Shown: one piece after another, positions 1 through 5,963 of the stretch | Layout of the letters: each line of letters starts with the position of its first letter | How positions within the stretch are numbered: position 1 is the stretch's first letter | From: Gammaproteobacteria bacterium | GTDB lineage: Bacteria; Pseudomonadota; Gammaproteobacteria; Xanthomonadales; Xanthomonadaceae | Reading direction: 5' to 3' | Length of the DNA: 5,963 bases | Assembly: GCA_024642445.1 (NCBI GenBank) | Contig: JAHEBG010000083.1 | Location: 1-5,963, forward strand | Position numbers and translations under genes: made by a program | Notes under the pieces: generated by a model | Database searches by the model: none | Seen by the model: only the letters and a program-made list of their open reading frames with translations | Told to the model about the DNA's origin: nothing

Positions 1-186
1 CAGCAAAGTGCCGGCAGTAAAGTTCAACGAGCCGCTTTGCCCGAACAAATGCCACTCGAACGGCGGCAGACCAAGGGTGGGCTCCAGTGCGAAAATTTTT
101 ACCCCGATGAATTCGGCCAGTACCGCATTGACGCAGAAAAACGCCGCAAGAAAAACGAACAGTTTCTGCGGTTTATCCAGGGTCAC
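1..186 (-). CDS. VUT-family (queuosine precursor transporter-like) membrane protein, N-terminal fragment cut by window edge
   Basis: The first 62 residues of a membrane protein running off the left edge. It starts with a GTG three bases after the DUF502 stop; no in-frame ATG exists in the visible part, and the TGA just upstream fixes the GTG as the most upstream start. The protein begins with 'VTLDKPQKLF', followed by a hydrophobic segment (about 9-29) merging into 'LAEFIGVKIFALE' (23-35), an amphipathic loop 'PFEWHLFGQSG' and 'LNFTAGTLL', where a second membrane segment begins. This order, especially 'AEFIGVKIF' and 'NFTAG', matches my memory of the VUT/YhhQ family (PF02592), whose E. coli member imports the queuosine precursors preQ0 and preQ1. 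Subgroup substrates differ, and with a quarter or so of the protein visible the transported compound is unproven. No Shine-Dalgarno is visible. Confidence 0.78.
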   Translation of the reverse strand, partial: MTLDKPQKLFVFLAAFFCVNAVLAEFIGVKIFALEPTLGLPPFEWHLFGQSGSLNFTAGTLL

Positions 187-189
187 GGT

Positions 190-828
190 TCAGGCTTTGC
201 TGAAGGGTATGCGTTCGGGGGAAACCGCGCCGCCCGAGATGATAAACGCCATAGCTTGGTCAGCCGTCCAATCGGTGGGGATCAATTGGCTGACGGGGAC
301 GATTTCCAGATAGCCGGACGTTGGGTTGGGAGTAGTGGGCACATACACTGCGGCCAACTCCTCACCGGTGGCTTCATCGGCCAGTATTCGGGTAACAAAA
401 CCCACCGATTTCATATTTTCGTGCGGGAAATTGATCAAGACCACGCGCTGCGTGCCATCGGGTTTGGTTTGCAGCATGTCCAGCAATTTGCGGGCACTGC
501 CGTACACGGTTTTTGCCAAAGGCACTTTGCCGATCAGCGCTTCCAGCCAGCCAATCAGCCGCTGACCGAGCACGCGACGGGAGATGAAGCCTACCATCAA
601 AATGAAGGCTACCGTTACTACGATGCCAATGCCGGTTTGTGCCCAGGGTTGAGACAGCCAGCCCAGCAACATCGGGCTTTGCTCTGCCATATAGAGACTG
701 ATGGGTGTGGTAATCGGCCGGCTGACATCGGACAGCAGGCCGAACACGAATTTGAATACGATAAACACCAGCCATATCGGCGTAAGTGTCAGCAACCCGG
801 TGAGGAAAAACGCTTGGAGTTTTTTCAT
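190..828 (-). CDS. DUF502 family membrane protein
   Basis: A 212-residue inner-membrane protein of the DUF502 family (Pfam PF04367; distantly related to plant LIKE-COV proteins), whose biochemical role is unknown. Two hydrophobic segments are evident, at about 6-32 and 65-88, followed by a soluble domain. Family hallmarks are 'GKVPLAKTVYGSARKL' (100-115), 'INFPHENMKSVGFVT' (132-146), the signature 'PTTPNPTSGY' (164-173), and the C-terminal 'AMAFIISGG' (192-200). The length is typical and the protein appears complete. The only usable ATG is at 828, 18 bases after the thioredoxin-TPR stop; GGAG at 831-834 lies unusually close to it (2-base gap). The TGA is followed after one codon by the GTG of the next gene. 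Its place at the end of a riboflavin operon implies co-expression but not a role in flavin synthesis. Confidence 0.93.
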   Translation of the reverse strand: MKKLQAFFLTGLLTLTPIWLVFIVFKFVFGLLSDVSRPITTPISLYMAEQSPMLLGWLSQPWAQTGIGIVVTVAFILMVGFISRRVLGQRLIGWLEALIGKVPLAKTVYGSARKLLDMLQTKPDGTQRVVLINFPHENMKSVGFVTRILADEATGEELAAVYVPTTPNPTSGYLEIVPVSQLIPTDWTADQAMAFIISGGAVSPERIPFSKA

Positions 829-846
829 GGCTCCAGTATAAACGCT

Positions 847-1728
847 TTAGTGCAAAAGACTGGCCATTTTTCGACGTGCGGCGCGCACCACGGCTTCGTC
901 ATCGATGGCGTTGAAAGCCTCGATCAGCAATGTTCTGGGCAGGCCGTCACGGAAGCTACGGTGCTGCTGGAACAACTGCAATAAACGGTTCAAGCCGGCT
1001 TCGGCCTGGCCTTGGGCGATCAATTGCAGGCCGAGCAGGCGCAGGGCTTCGGCATCGGCGGGATTGGCCTCAACCGAAGCCAACAAGACATCCACGGGTG
1101 GTGCGTCTTTGACCTGAGCGGCAAGGTCGATGCGGGCACGGGCACGGGTGATGCGGTCGTCAACGGCCAGATTGGCCGGCAACGCCTCAATCAAAGCCAG
1201 GGCTTCGGTATAGGCTTGGGTGGCGGTTAAGGCCAATGCCAGCTCCAGCTTAAGGGTTGCATTGTCGGCTGCTTCAGCTACGGCATGGCGCAGGCGAACC
1301 ACTTCGCTGTGTGCATCCACTTGGGCGGGCGCTTCCGGCTCCACCTCTGCAACAATGGCCGAAGCAGGTTCAATCTGATGGTGCGTAAGAAATTCCCGCA
1401 GCTGCCCTTCGGTTAACGCCCCCGGAAAACCGTCAACGATTTTTCCGTCTTTCATCAGCACTACGGTGGGAATCGATTTGATCTGGAAATAACCGGCCAG
1501 CTGCTGTTCGGCATCCACATCGACTTTGGCCAAAACAAAGGCGCCGTTGTATTCGGCCGCCAGCTTTTCCAGAACCGGACCCAACTGTTTGCAAGGGCCG
1601 CACCATTCGGCCCAGAAGTCGATCAGAATCGGGGTGGTATTGGAGGCAATAATGACTTCGGCTTCAAAGCGCTCAAGGCCGGTGTTGATGACATGCGCGT
1701 TCATGGCAGGCGTTTCCATAGGGCTCAT
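847..1728 (-). CDS. cnoX: Thioredoxin-TPR co-chaperone, CnoX/YbbN-like
   Basis: Cytosolic thioredoxin-fold protein with a helical C-terminal tail, the architecture of CnoX (E. coli YbbN), a holdase that protects folding proteins under oxidative stress and works with chaperones. The thioredoxin domain (about 13-120) has 'FWAEWCGPCKQ' with C43 and C46, 'KVDVDAEQ' (68-75) and cis-proline P87 in 'SIPTVVLMKDG'. A Glu/Ala/Pro-rich linker (about 121-142) leads to TPR-like helices (about 143-292), ending in a 'FRDGLPRTLLIEAFNAI' segment that matches the family's terminal TPR block. E. coli CnoX has SQHC where this protein has CGPC, so this one probably also has disulfide reductase activity, as reported for the Caulobacter homologue. 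The ATG at 1728 is coupled to ribH (TAATG); internal ATGs at residues 4 and 9 are possible starts and nearer the domain edge. Family assignment strong, exact orthology inferred. Confidence 0.88.
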   Translation of the reverse strand: MSPMETPAMNAHVINTGLERFEAEVIIASNTTPILIDFWAEWCGPCKQLGPVLEKLAAEYNGAFVLAKVDVDAEQQLAGYFQIKSIPTVVLMKDGKIVDGFPGALTEGQLREFLTHHQIEPASAIVAEVEPEAPAQVDAHSEVVRLRHAVAEAADNATLKLELALALTATQAYTEALALIEALPANLAVDDRITRARARIDLAAQVKDAPPVDVLLASVEANPADAEALRLLGLQLIAQGQAEAGLNRLLQLFQQHRSFRDGLPRTLLIEAFNAIDDEAVVRAARRKMASLLH

Positions 1729-1730
1729 TA
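1726..1730 (-). other. TAATG stop/start overlap, ribH to cnoX-like gene
   Basis: The ribH TAA (1730-1728) shares one base with the first ATG of the thioredoxin-TPR gene (1728-1726). This ties the redox co-chaperone to riboflavin enzyme expression if that ATG is used; the two internal ATGs at 1719 and 1704 would weaken the coupling argument. Confidence 0.65.
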
Positions 1731-2189
1731 ACCGATTTGCGGCAACAGGCGCGCCATTTCAAGGGCGGTCATTGCTGAATCCCAGCCTTTATTGCCGGAT
1801 TTACCGCCGGCGCGGGCAATGGCCTGCTCGGTGTTTTCGGTGGTGACTACGCCAAAAATCACCGGCACCCCGGTTTGCAAGCCGGCCTGGGCAATGCCTT
1901 TGGCGGCTTCATTGCAGACATAATCGTAGTGTGTGGTCTCGCCACGGATTACCGCACCCAGGCAGATTACGGCCGAGTACTTTCCGGATTTGGCCAACTG
2001 CAGTGCCACCAAGGGCAATTCAAACGCGCCCGGCACCGGTACCGTATCAATGTCGGTTTCACGCACGCCATGGCGTTGCAGACAATCCACAGCCGCCGAT
2101 TGCAGACGGTCGGTGATGAAATCATTGAAACGGGCGGTCACCACGGCAATGCGCAGGCTTTCACCGTTCAGGGATCCTTGAATCTTCAT
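1728..2189 (-). CDS. ribH: 6,7-dimethyl-8-ribityllumazine synthase
   Basis: Condenses 5-amino-6-ribitylaminouracil with DHBP to form the lumazine substrate of riboflavin synthase; members assemble as pentamers or 60-subunit capsids. At 153 residues the length is standard. Visible substrate-site motifs are 'ARFN' (19-22), 'VPGAFELP' (52-59), '[14 protein letters not shown]' (78-91) containing the catalytic His87, and '[11 protein letters not shown]' (125-135) with the phosphate-binding Arg126. 'GVVTTEN' (113-119) is also typical. The ATG overlaps the ribBA stop as ATGA; an AGAGAG stretch at 2196-2201, six bases before the start, may act as a weak ribosome binding site inside ribBA. The TAA overlaps the next gene's ATG as TAATG. 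In many proteobacteria nusB follows ribH, but here a thioredoxin-TPR gene does. Capsid versus pentamer cannot be told with confidence from the sequence alone. Confidence 0.97.
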   Translation of the reverse strand: MKIQGSLNGESLRIAVVTARFNDFITDRLQSAAVDCLQRHGVRETDIDTVPVPGAFELPLVALQLAKSGKYSAVICLGAVIRGETTHYDYVCNEAAKGIAQAGLQTGVPVIFGVVTTENTEQAIARAGGKSGNKGWDSAMTALEMARLLPQIG

Positions 2190-3424
2190 GAAATGCTCTC
2201 TATCGGGGGCGGCAGGTCGATGGCATGACCGAACTTGCGGTTTTTGGTGAACAGGTAATGGTGGTTGACGCTGTTGGCGGGAATCGATAAGGGCTGACGC
2301 ACGATGCGGCGGCCGGGGATGGTGTTCAGGGCCAGCAGTTTCTCGGGGTTGTTGGTGAGCAGTTGCAGATCAGTAATGCCGAAGTGCGAAAGAATCTGAT
2401 TGGCCATGGTGTAGTCGCGCGAATCGGCGGCAAAGCCCAGACGCAGATTGGCTTCCACCGTATCCAGGCCTTGGTCTTGCAGTTGATACGCTTTGATCTT
2501 GTTGAACAGGCCAATACCACGGCCTTCCTGGCGCAGGTAGATGATGATGCCGGAACCGGCCGCCTCGATGCGCTCGATCGACTGTTGCAGTTGGCTGCCG
2601 CAATCACAGCGCTTGGAGCCCAACACATCACCGGTGAAACATTCGGAATGAATGCGCACCAGTGTACCCGGCGCTTGCAGTTGTTGCAGCGACCCTTTTA
2701 CCAAGGCGCAGTGTTCTTCACCCAGCAAGGCAGAGCGGAACACATGAAATTGAAATTCGCCGGCATCGGTTTGCAAGGGCGCGGCTTCCACTTCGGAAAT
2801 CAGGTTTTCATGGCGTTTACGCCATTCCAGAAGGGCTTCAATGGAAATGATTTTCAGGCCGTGCTCGGCGGCAAACACTTCCAGATCCGGCAGGCGGGCC
2901 ATTTCGCCGTCGTCTTTGATGATTTCGCAGATGACGCCGGCCGGCTCAAAACCGGCCAGACGCGCCAGATCCACGGCCGCTTCAGTGTGCCCTTGGCGTT
3001 TGAACACGCCACCGGCATCAGCGATCAGCGGAAAGATATGACCGGGCTTGTTGAAGGCCTGCGCCGGAATGTCCGGATTGGCCAGCAGTTGCAGGCAAAG
3101 GGCGCGGTCACTGGCGGAAATGCCGGTGCTGGCATTTTCCCTGGCATCCACCGATACGGTAAATGCGGTTTGCATCGATTCGGTATTGCGCGCCACTTGC
3201 AAGGGCAGATCCAAGGCTGCGGCACGCTCGGCAGTGATCGGAGCGCAGACCAAACCACGGCCGTACCGGATCATGAAATTGATGGCCTCGGGGGTAGCGC
3301 ATTGCGCAGGCATCACCAGATCGCCTTCGTTTTCACGGTTTTCATCGTCCACCACAATCAGCATGCGGCCCTGGCGCAATTCTTCCAGCGCGCATTCAAT
3401 GCTACTGAGTGCCGAACCGTTCAT
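2186..3424 (-). CDS. ribBA: RibBA: bifunctional 3,4-dihydroxy-2-butanone 4-phosphate synthase / GTP cyclohydrolase II
   Basis: Makes both precursors of the pathway: the four-carbon DHBP from ribulose 5-phosphate and the pyrimidine from GTP. The 412-residue length is normal for the fusion. The N-terminal RibB domain (about 5-205) has the acidic loop '[10 protein letters not shown]' (26-35), 'TGISASDRA' (100-108), 'KPGHIFPL' (126-133) and 'RQGHTEA' (143-149). The C-terminal GTP cyclohydrolase II domain (about 215-405) has zinc cysteines C262, C273 and C275 in '[18 protein letters not shown]', 'RQEGRGIGL' (298-306), and Y313, D334 and R336, which line up with the E. coli RibA catalytic Tyr105, Asp126 and Arg128. 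'LLTNNPEK' follows at 355-362. Both halves therefore look active, unlike some proteobacterial RibBA proteins whose cyclohydrolase half has decayed. The start ATG overlaps the ribE stop (ATGA) with only a weak 'GGTGA' ahead of it, and its own TGA overlaps ribH the same way. Confidence 0.96.
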   Translation of the reverse strand: MNGSALSSIECALEELRQGRMLIVVDDENRENEGDLVMPAQCATPEAINFMIRYGRGLVCAPITAERAAALDLPLQVARNTESMQTAFTVSVDARENASTGISASDRALCLQLLANPDIPAQAFNKPGHIFPLIADAGGVFKRQGHTEAAVDLARLAGFEPAGVICEIIKDDGEMARLPDLEVFAAEHGLKIISIEALLEWRKRHENLISEVEAAPLQTDAGEFQFHVFRSALLGEEHCALVKGSLQQLQAPGTLVRIHSECFTGDVLGSKRCDCGSQLQQSIERIEAAGSGIIIYLRQEGRGIGLFNKIKAYQLQDQGLDTVEANLRLGFAADSRDYTMANQILSHFGITDLQLLTNNPEKLLALNTIPGRRIVRQPLSIPANSVNHHYLFTKNRKFGHAIDLPPPIESIS

Positions 3425-4032
3425 GCCGTCACCGATGCTGCGGCGGGAAAGCGCAGGAAATTTTCGATGTACTTGGCCATCACATCCACCTCCAGGTTTA
3501 CCGCATCGCCCACGCGTCGGTCGGCCAGCACGGTACGTTGCAAGGTGTGCGGAATGATGCAGACCGTGAAACTGTCATCGTTAAGATCAGCAACGGTAAG
3601 GCTGATGCCGTCAACGGCAATGGAGCCTTCCTTGATCAGGTATTTGCGCTGATCCGAGGCAAAGGCAATGCGTATCTGCCAGCGGTCGTCGGTTTCGGTA
3701 ATTTCGGTGATGCGGCCGGTGCCGGTGACATGGCCTTGCACCCAATGCCCGCCCACGCGGTCGCCGAAGCGCATGGCCAATTCCAGATTAACTCTGTTGC
3801 CGGCTTGCAATGTGCCCAGACTGGTTTTGTCCAGGGTTACCGCAATGGCCTCGGCACTGAAGCCCTGGGCATCCACCGCCGTTGCCGTCAAACATACGCC
3901 ATTGGTGGCAATGGAATCGTCCACCGCGATCTGGCCGGCCAGATTCGGGCACTCAATGCGGAAATGTCGGCCATCGGGCCGGTGTTCAACAGCGGCAACA
4001 CGGCCGATGTCTTGGATTAATCCGGTAAACAT
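3421..4032 (-). CDS. ribE: Riboflavin synthase, alpha subunit type
   Basis: Catalyses the last step, dismutation of two 6,7-dimethyl-8-ribityllumazine molecules to riboflavin plus the pyrimidinedione that RibH reuses. The 203 residues form two lumazine-binding repeats, as in the family (usually 200-215 aa). Repeat 1 (about 1-95) starts with the diagnostic 'MFTGLI' and holds 'SIATNGVCLT' (40-49), including S40 and C47 matching the conserved Ser and Cys of the active-site loop. Repeat 2 (about 96-190) contains 'GGHWVQGHV' (94-102), 'VDGISLTV' (140-147) and 'VNLEVD'. The C-terminal helix 'MAKYIENFL' is the trimer-forming element of the family. The ATG lies 4 bases after the ribD stop, with no convincing ribosome binding site; its TGA overlaps the ribBA start as ATGA. 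The same gene is called ribC in older E. coli nomenclature. Confidence 0.96.
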   Translation of the reverse strand: MFTGLIQDIGRVAAVEHRPDGRHFRIECPNLAGQIAVDDSIATNGVCLTATAVDAQGFSAEAIAVTLDKTSLGTLQAGNRVNLELAMRFGDRVGGHWVQGHVTGTGRITEITETDDRWQIRIAFASDQRKYLIKEGSIAVDGISLTVADLNDDSFTVCIIPHTLQRTVLADRRVGDAVNLEVDVMAKYIENFLRFPAAASVTA

Positions 4033-4036
4033 AAGG

Positions 4037-5044
4037 TTAGAGGCGGCCGCTTAGGACCAAATCGTCTTCAAGAACGCTATATTCTACGTGCTTTAGCGTG
4101 AGGCGTTGGTGTAAATCCTGCAATTCGTAGCCATTCAGTGCCGACAAGCCCTCGCCAAGATAGCTCGGGTTCAGATAATGGCTGATCCGCTGCACCAAGC
4201 CGGCTTTCAGGAATTCGGTGGAAAGCTGAGGGCCGCCTTCCAGCAAAATATTGCAAATACCCTCTTGGTACAAGGCTTGTAGGGCGTTGCGCAAGGACGG
4301 ATCGGAAATCACGCGCGTTTGCACGGCCTCGGCATCGGTCAGTACATGCGAGTCCGCAGGCAGCTTGCCGCTACGGCTGAATACCAGGCGTATCGGTTGC
4401 GGGCCCGCATAGTCGGGCAGGCGCACGGTCAGCCGTGGATTGTCGGTACGCACGGTATTGGCGCCCACGGCGATGGCAGTGTGGGTGGCGCGCAATCGGT
4501 GACCATGCCTGCGTGCCGTCTCACCGGTGATCCATTGCGATTGGCCATTGGCCATGGCCACACGGCCGTCGAGTGTGCTGGCGATTTTCAGGTGCACAAA
4601 CGGCAGCTGGCTGCGCTGGTTGTGGAAGAACACTTCGTTCAGGCGCGCGCCTTCGGTTTCAAGTACACCGGTGACCACCTCGATGCCGGCTGCACGCAAT
4701 AACGTTATGCCGGCGCCGGATACGGCAGGGTTCGGGTCGATATTGGCAATCACCACACGGGCAATTCCAGCGGCAACCAGAGCTTGTGCGCACGGCGGTG
4801 TGCGTTTGGCGGTATGGCAGCAGGGCTCTAGATTCACGTACAAGGTGGCACCGCGCACATCGGCGCTGGCGTTATCCAACGCATCGCGTTCGGCATGCGC
4901 GGTTCCGGCTTGTCGATGCAGGCCTTCGGCAATCACATCACCGTCTTTAACGATGACACAACCTACCATCGGGTTGGGCCAGGTTCGTCCTTCGGCCTGT
5001 TGCGCCAGGCTGAGCGCCCGGCGCATGTAGTGCTCGTGTGCCAT
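4037..5044 (-). CDS. ribD: RibD: bifunctional diaminohydroxyphosphoribosylaminopyrimidine deaminase / 5-amino-6-(5-phosphoribosylamino)uracil reductase
   Basis: Cytosolic enzyme for the second and third steps of riboflavin synthesis: it deaminates the GTP-derived pyrimidine and then reduces the ribosyl side chain with NADPH. I chose the ATG at 5044 (335 aa), which overlaps the upstream TGA as TGATG; a TTG one codon earlier is also open but would sit inside that stop junction. The N-terminal cytidine-deaminase-like domain (about 1-145) has 'PNPMVGCVIV' (23-32), zinc ligand H50 with catalytic E52 in 'HAERDA', and the zinc cysteines C75 and C85 in 'EPCCHTAKRTPPC'. That cysteine pair is one residue further apart than the usual C-x8-C. 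The C-terminal reductase domain (about 147-335) begins with 'LKIASTLDGR' and includes 'SQWITG', a 'VRTDNPRLTVR' stretch and 'LLEGGP'. Length is slightly short of the usual 360-370 residues. No Shine-Dalgarno is visible, so coupling to the upstream gene is likely. Confidence 0.96.
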   Translation of the reverse strand: MAHEHYMRRALSLAQQAEGRTWPNPMVGCVIVKDGDVIAEGLHRQAGTAHAERDALDNASADVRGATLYVNLEPCCHTAKRTPPCAQALVAAGIARVVIANIDPNPAVSGAGITLLRAAGIEVVTGVLETEGARLNEVFFHNQRSQLPFVHLKIASTLDGRVAMANGQSQWITGETARRHGHRLRATHTAIAVGANTVRTDNPRLTVRLPDYAGPQPIRLVFSRSGKLPADSHVLTDAEAVQTRVISDPSLRNALQALYQEGICNILLEGGPQLSTEFLKAGLVQRISHYLNPSYLGEGLSALNGYELQDLHQRLTLKHVEYSVLEDDLVLSGRL

Positions 5045-5046
5045 CA
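5042..5046 (-). other. TGATG stop/start overlap, amidohydrolase to ribD
   Basis: The amidohydrolase TGA (5046-5044) shares its last base with the ribD ATG (5044-5042). With no ribosome binding site visible ahead of ribD, translation reinitiation or coupling is the likely way ribD is translated. This junction also decides the ribD start against the TTG one codon upstream. Confidence 0.8.
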
Positions 5047-5963
5047 AGGCTGTTTGTAAATCACACCGTTTTTCATCACGAACGACACTTTTTCCGTAAC
5101 ATGGATGTCGTCATTCGGATCGCTGGGCATGGCTACAACATCGGCATAATAACCGGCTTTAATTTGACCCACCTCGGTGCTGCCCAAAACTTTAGCGGCA
5201 TTGAATGTGGCGGTTTGCAAGGCTACGTTGACCGGCATGCCGGCTTCCACCATAAAGCCGAATTCGCGGGCATTATCACCGTGGAAACTTACCCCGGAAT
5301 CGGTACCGAAAGCGATCGGCACGCCGGCTTTATAGGCTTTGGCGAAGGTGCCTTGAATGAGCGCACCGATGCGTGCGGCTTTCGGGCGAACCACTTCCGG
5401 ATAGAAGCCGTCGATTTTGGCTTTATCGGCCACAAACTTGCCGGCGGCGATGGTGGGAACATACCAAGTGCCGTGCTCCTTCATCAGCTTGAACAGTTCC
5501 TCATCCATATAGGTGCCGTGCTCGATGGAGGTAACACCGCCCAGAATGGCGCGTTTGATGCCTTCCTTGCCGTGGGCATGCGCTGCCACTTTATAGCCGT
5601 AGTCGTTGGCGGTTTCCACCACCGCTTTGATTTCATCCACGGTGAATTGCGGTCCGTCGCCGTTTTTGGCATAACTCAACACGCCGCCGGTGGCGGTGAT
5701 TTTGATCACATCGGAACCGTCTTTATAGCGTTGACGCACAGCGGCGCGGCCTTCTTCCGGACTATTAATCACACCCTCGGCAGGGCCGGGGGTGCCCAAG
5801 GCTTCAGCCAGCATGTGATTCAAACCGTTGGTGGGGTCGGCATGGCCGCCGGTGGTGGCAATGGATTTGCCGGCAGCCCAAATGCGTGGCCCGTCAACCA
5901 AGCCCTGATTGATGCCATCGCGCAGTGCCAGGCTGTTTTCGCCGCCCAGATCGTGGACACTGG
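5044..5963 (-). CDS. Amidohydrolase, prolidase/imidazolonepropionase-like (5'-truncated by window edge)
   Basis: C-terminal 305 residues of a metal-dependent hydrolase of the amidohydrolase superfamily; the frame is open to the right edge, so the true start lies outside. Numbering from the first complete codon (5961), I see the post-strand-1 motif TTVHDLGG-like 'SVHDLGG', a TTGGHADP loop near 36-43, the lysine of 'VIKITATGG' at 87 (the usual carboxylated metal-bridging Lys), metal-ligand histidines in 'AAHAHG' (128) and 'SIEHG' (148), and the catalytic Asp of 'FGTDSG' (221). The C-terminus carries the typical '[10 protein letters not shown]' closing strand. Relatives act as Xaa-Pro or Xaa-Arg dipeptidases or on cyclic amides, and many are exported; the substrate and any signal peptide cannot be judged here. 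Its TGA overlaps the ribD ATG (TGATG), so it is co-transcribed with the riboflavin genes, although no member of this family has a known step in that pathway. Family confident, substrate unknown. Confidence 0.9.
   Translation of the reverse strand, partial: SVHDLGGENSLALRDGINQGLVDGPRIWAAGKSIATTGGHADPTNGLNHMLAEALGTPGPAEGVINSPEEGRAAVRQRYKDGSDVIKITATGGVLSYAKNGDGPQFTVDEIKAVVETANDYGYKVAAHAHGKEGIKRAILGGVTSIEHGTYMDEELFKLMKEHGTWYVPTIAAGKFVADKAKIDGFYPEVVRPKAARIGALIQGTFAKAYKAGVPIAFGTDSGVSFHGDNAREFGFMVEAGMPVNVALQTATFNAAKVLGSTEVGQIKAGYYADVVAMPSDPNDDIHVTEKVSFVMKNGVIYKQP

Noticed and set aside
833..840. TATACT on the minus strand just before the DUF502 ATG, considered as a -10 promoter element
   Set aside because: It lies only a few bases from the ATG, would give an almost leaderless transcript, and I see no matching -35 at the right distance.
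37..984. A 315-codon plus-strand open frame antisense to the VUT-like, DUF502 and cnoX-like genes
   Set aside because: Low-complexity Gln/His/Gly-rich translation with no domain, lying opposite genes with clear family motifs; a shadow frame.
1133..1148. Short GGGCAC tandem repeat
   Set aside because: It encodes an Arg-Ala repeat within the TPR-like region of the cnoX-like gene; too short to be a repeat element.
1589..3206. The 10-mer TTGCAAGGGC three times on the plus strand (1589-1598, 2771-2780, 3197-3206), considered as a DNA uptake signal
   Set aside because: The copies lie inside coding sequence where Cys-Lys or Leu-Gln codons explain them, flanks are not conserved, and it does not match the Neisseria or Haemophilus uptake sequences I know. 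A genome-wide 10-mer count would settle it.
2363..3652. A 429-codon open frame on the plus strand antisense to ribBA and ribE
   Set aside because: It covers two strongly recognisable minus-strand genes, its translation resembles no family I know, and G+C-rich codon use readily leaves opposite frames open.
5045..5047. TTG at 5047 as start codon of ribD
   Set aside because: The next codon is ATG, it forms a TGATG overlap with the upstream stop, and the resulting numbering (H50, C75) matches E. coli RibD.
5899..5901. TTG at 5901 as start codon of the amidohydrolase
   Set aside because: The frame stays open to the window edge and the residues upstream (SVHDLGG and following) are the conserved part of the family, so the start lies outside.

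Overview
The window is a single uninterrupted run of eight genes, all on the minus strand and transcribed from right to left. It is read as part of one tightly packed operon built around riboflavin (vitamin B2) biosynthesis. Base composition is moderately G+C rich. The order ribD - ribE - ribBA - ribH, together with a CnoX/YbbN-type thioredoxin and a DUF502 protein, suggests a Gram-negative bacterium, probably a proteobacterium (gamma is my best guess). I cannot place it more precisely from sequence alone.

In order of transcription: (1) 5963-5044, the C-terminal 305 residues of a metal-dependent amidohydrolase of the prolidase/imidazolonepropionase-like group, cut by the right edge; (2) 5044-4037, ribD, pyrimidine deaminase/reductase; (3) 4032-3421, ribE, riboflavin synthase; (4) 3424-2186, ribBA, DHBP synthase fused to GTP cyclohydrolase II; (5) 2189-1728, ribH, lumazine synthase; (6) 1728-847, thioredoxin-TPR co-chaperone resembling CnoX; (7) 828-190, DUF502 membrane protein; (8) 186-1, the first 62 residues of a VUT/queuosine-precursor-transporter-like membrane protein, cut by the left edge.

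The four rib genes together supply every dedicated enzyme from GTP and ribulose 5-phosphate to riboflavin except the phosphatase that dephosphorylates the pyrimidine intermediate, which is normally supplied by a HAD phosphatase encoded elsewhere. RibBA makes both precursors, RibD deaminates and reduces the GTP-derived pyrimidine, RibH makes lumazine and RibE dismutates it to riboflavin. Active-site residues look intact in all four.

Four of the seven junctions are stop/start overlaps (TGATG, ATGA, ATGA, TAATG) and the other three gaps are 4, 18 and 3 bases, so there is no room for an internal terminator. I see no FMN riboswitch, tRNA, rRNA, CRISPR array, insertion sequence or attachment site. 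The operon promoter must lie beyond the right edge. No stretch above 20 bases is non-coding.

I did not find a convincing undescribed system. The points worth a second look are contextual: an amidohydrolase coupled to ribD, a CnoX-like protein occupying the place where nusB usually follows ribH, a CGPC active site in that protein, and a one-residue expansion between the zinc cysteines of RibD.
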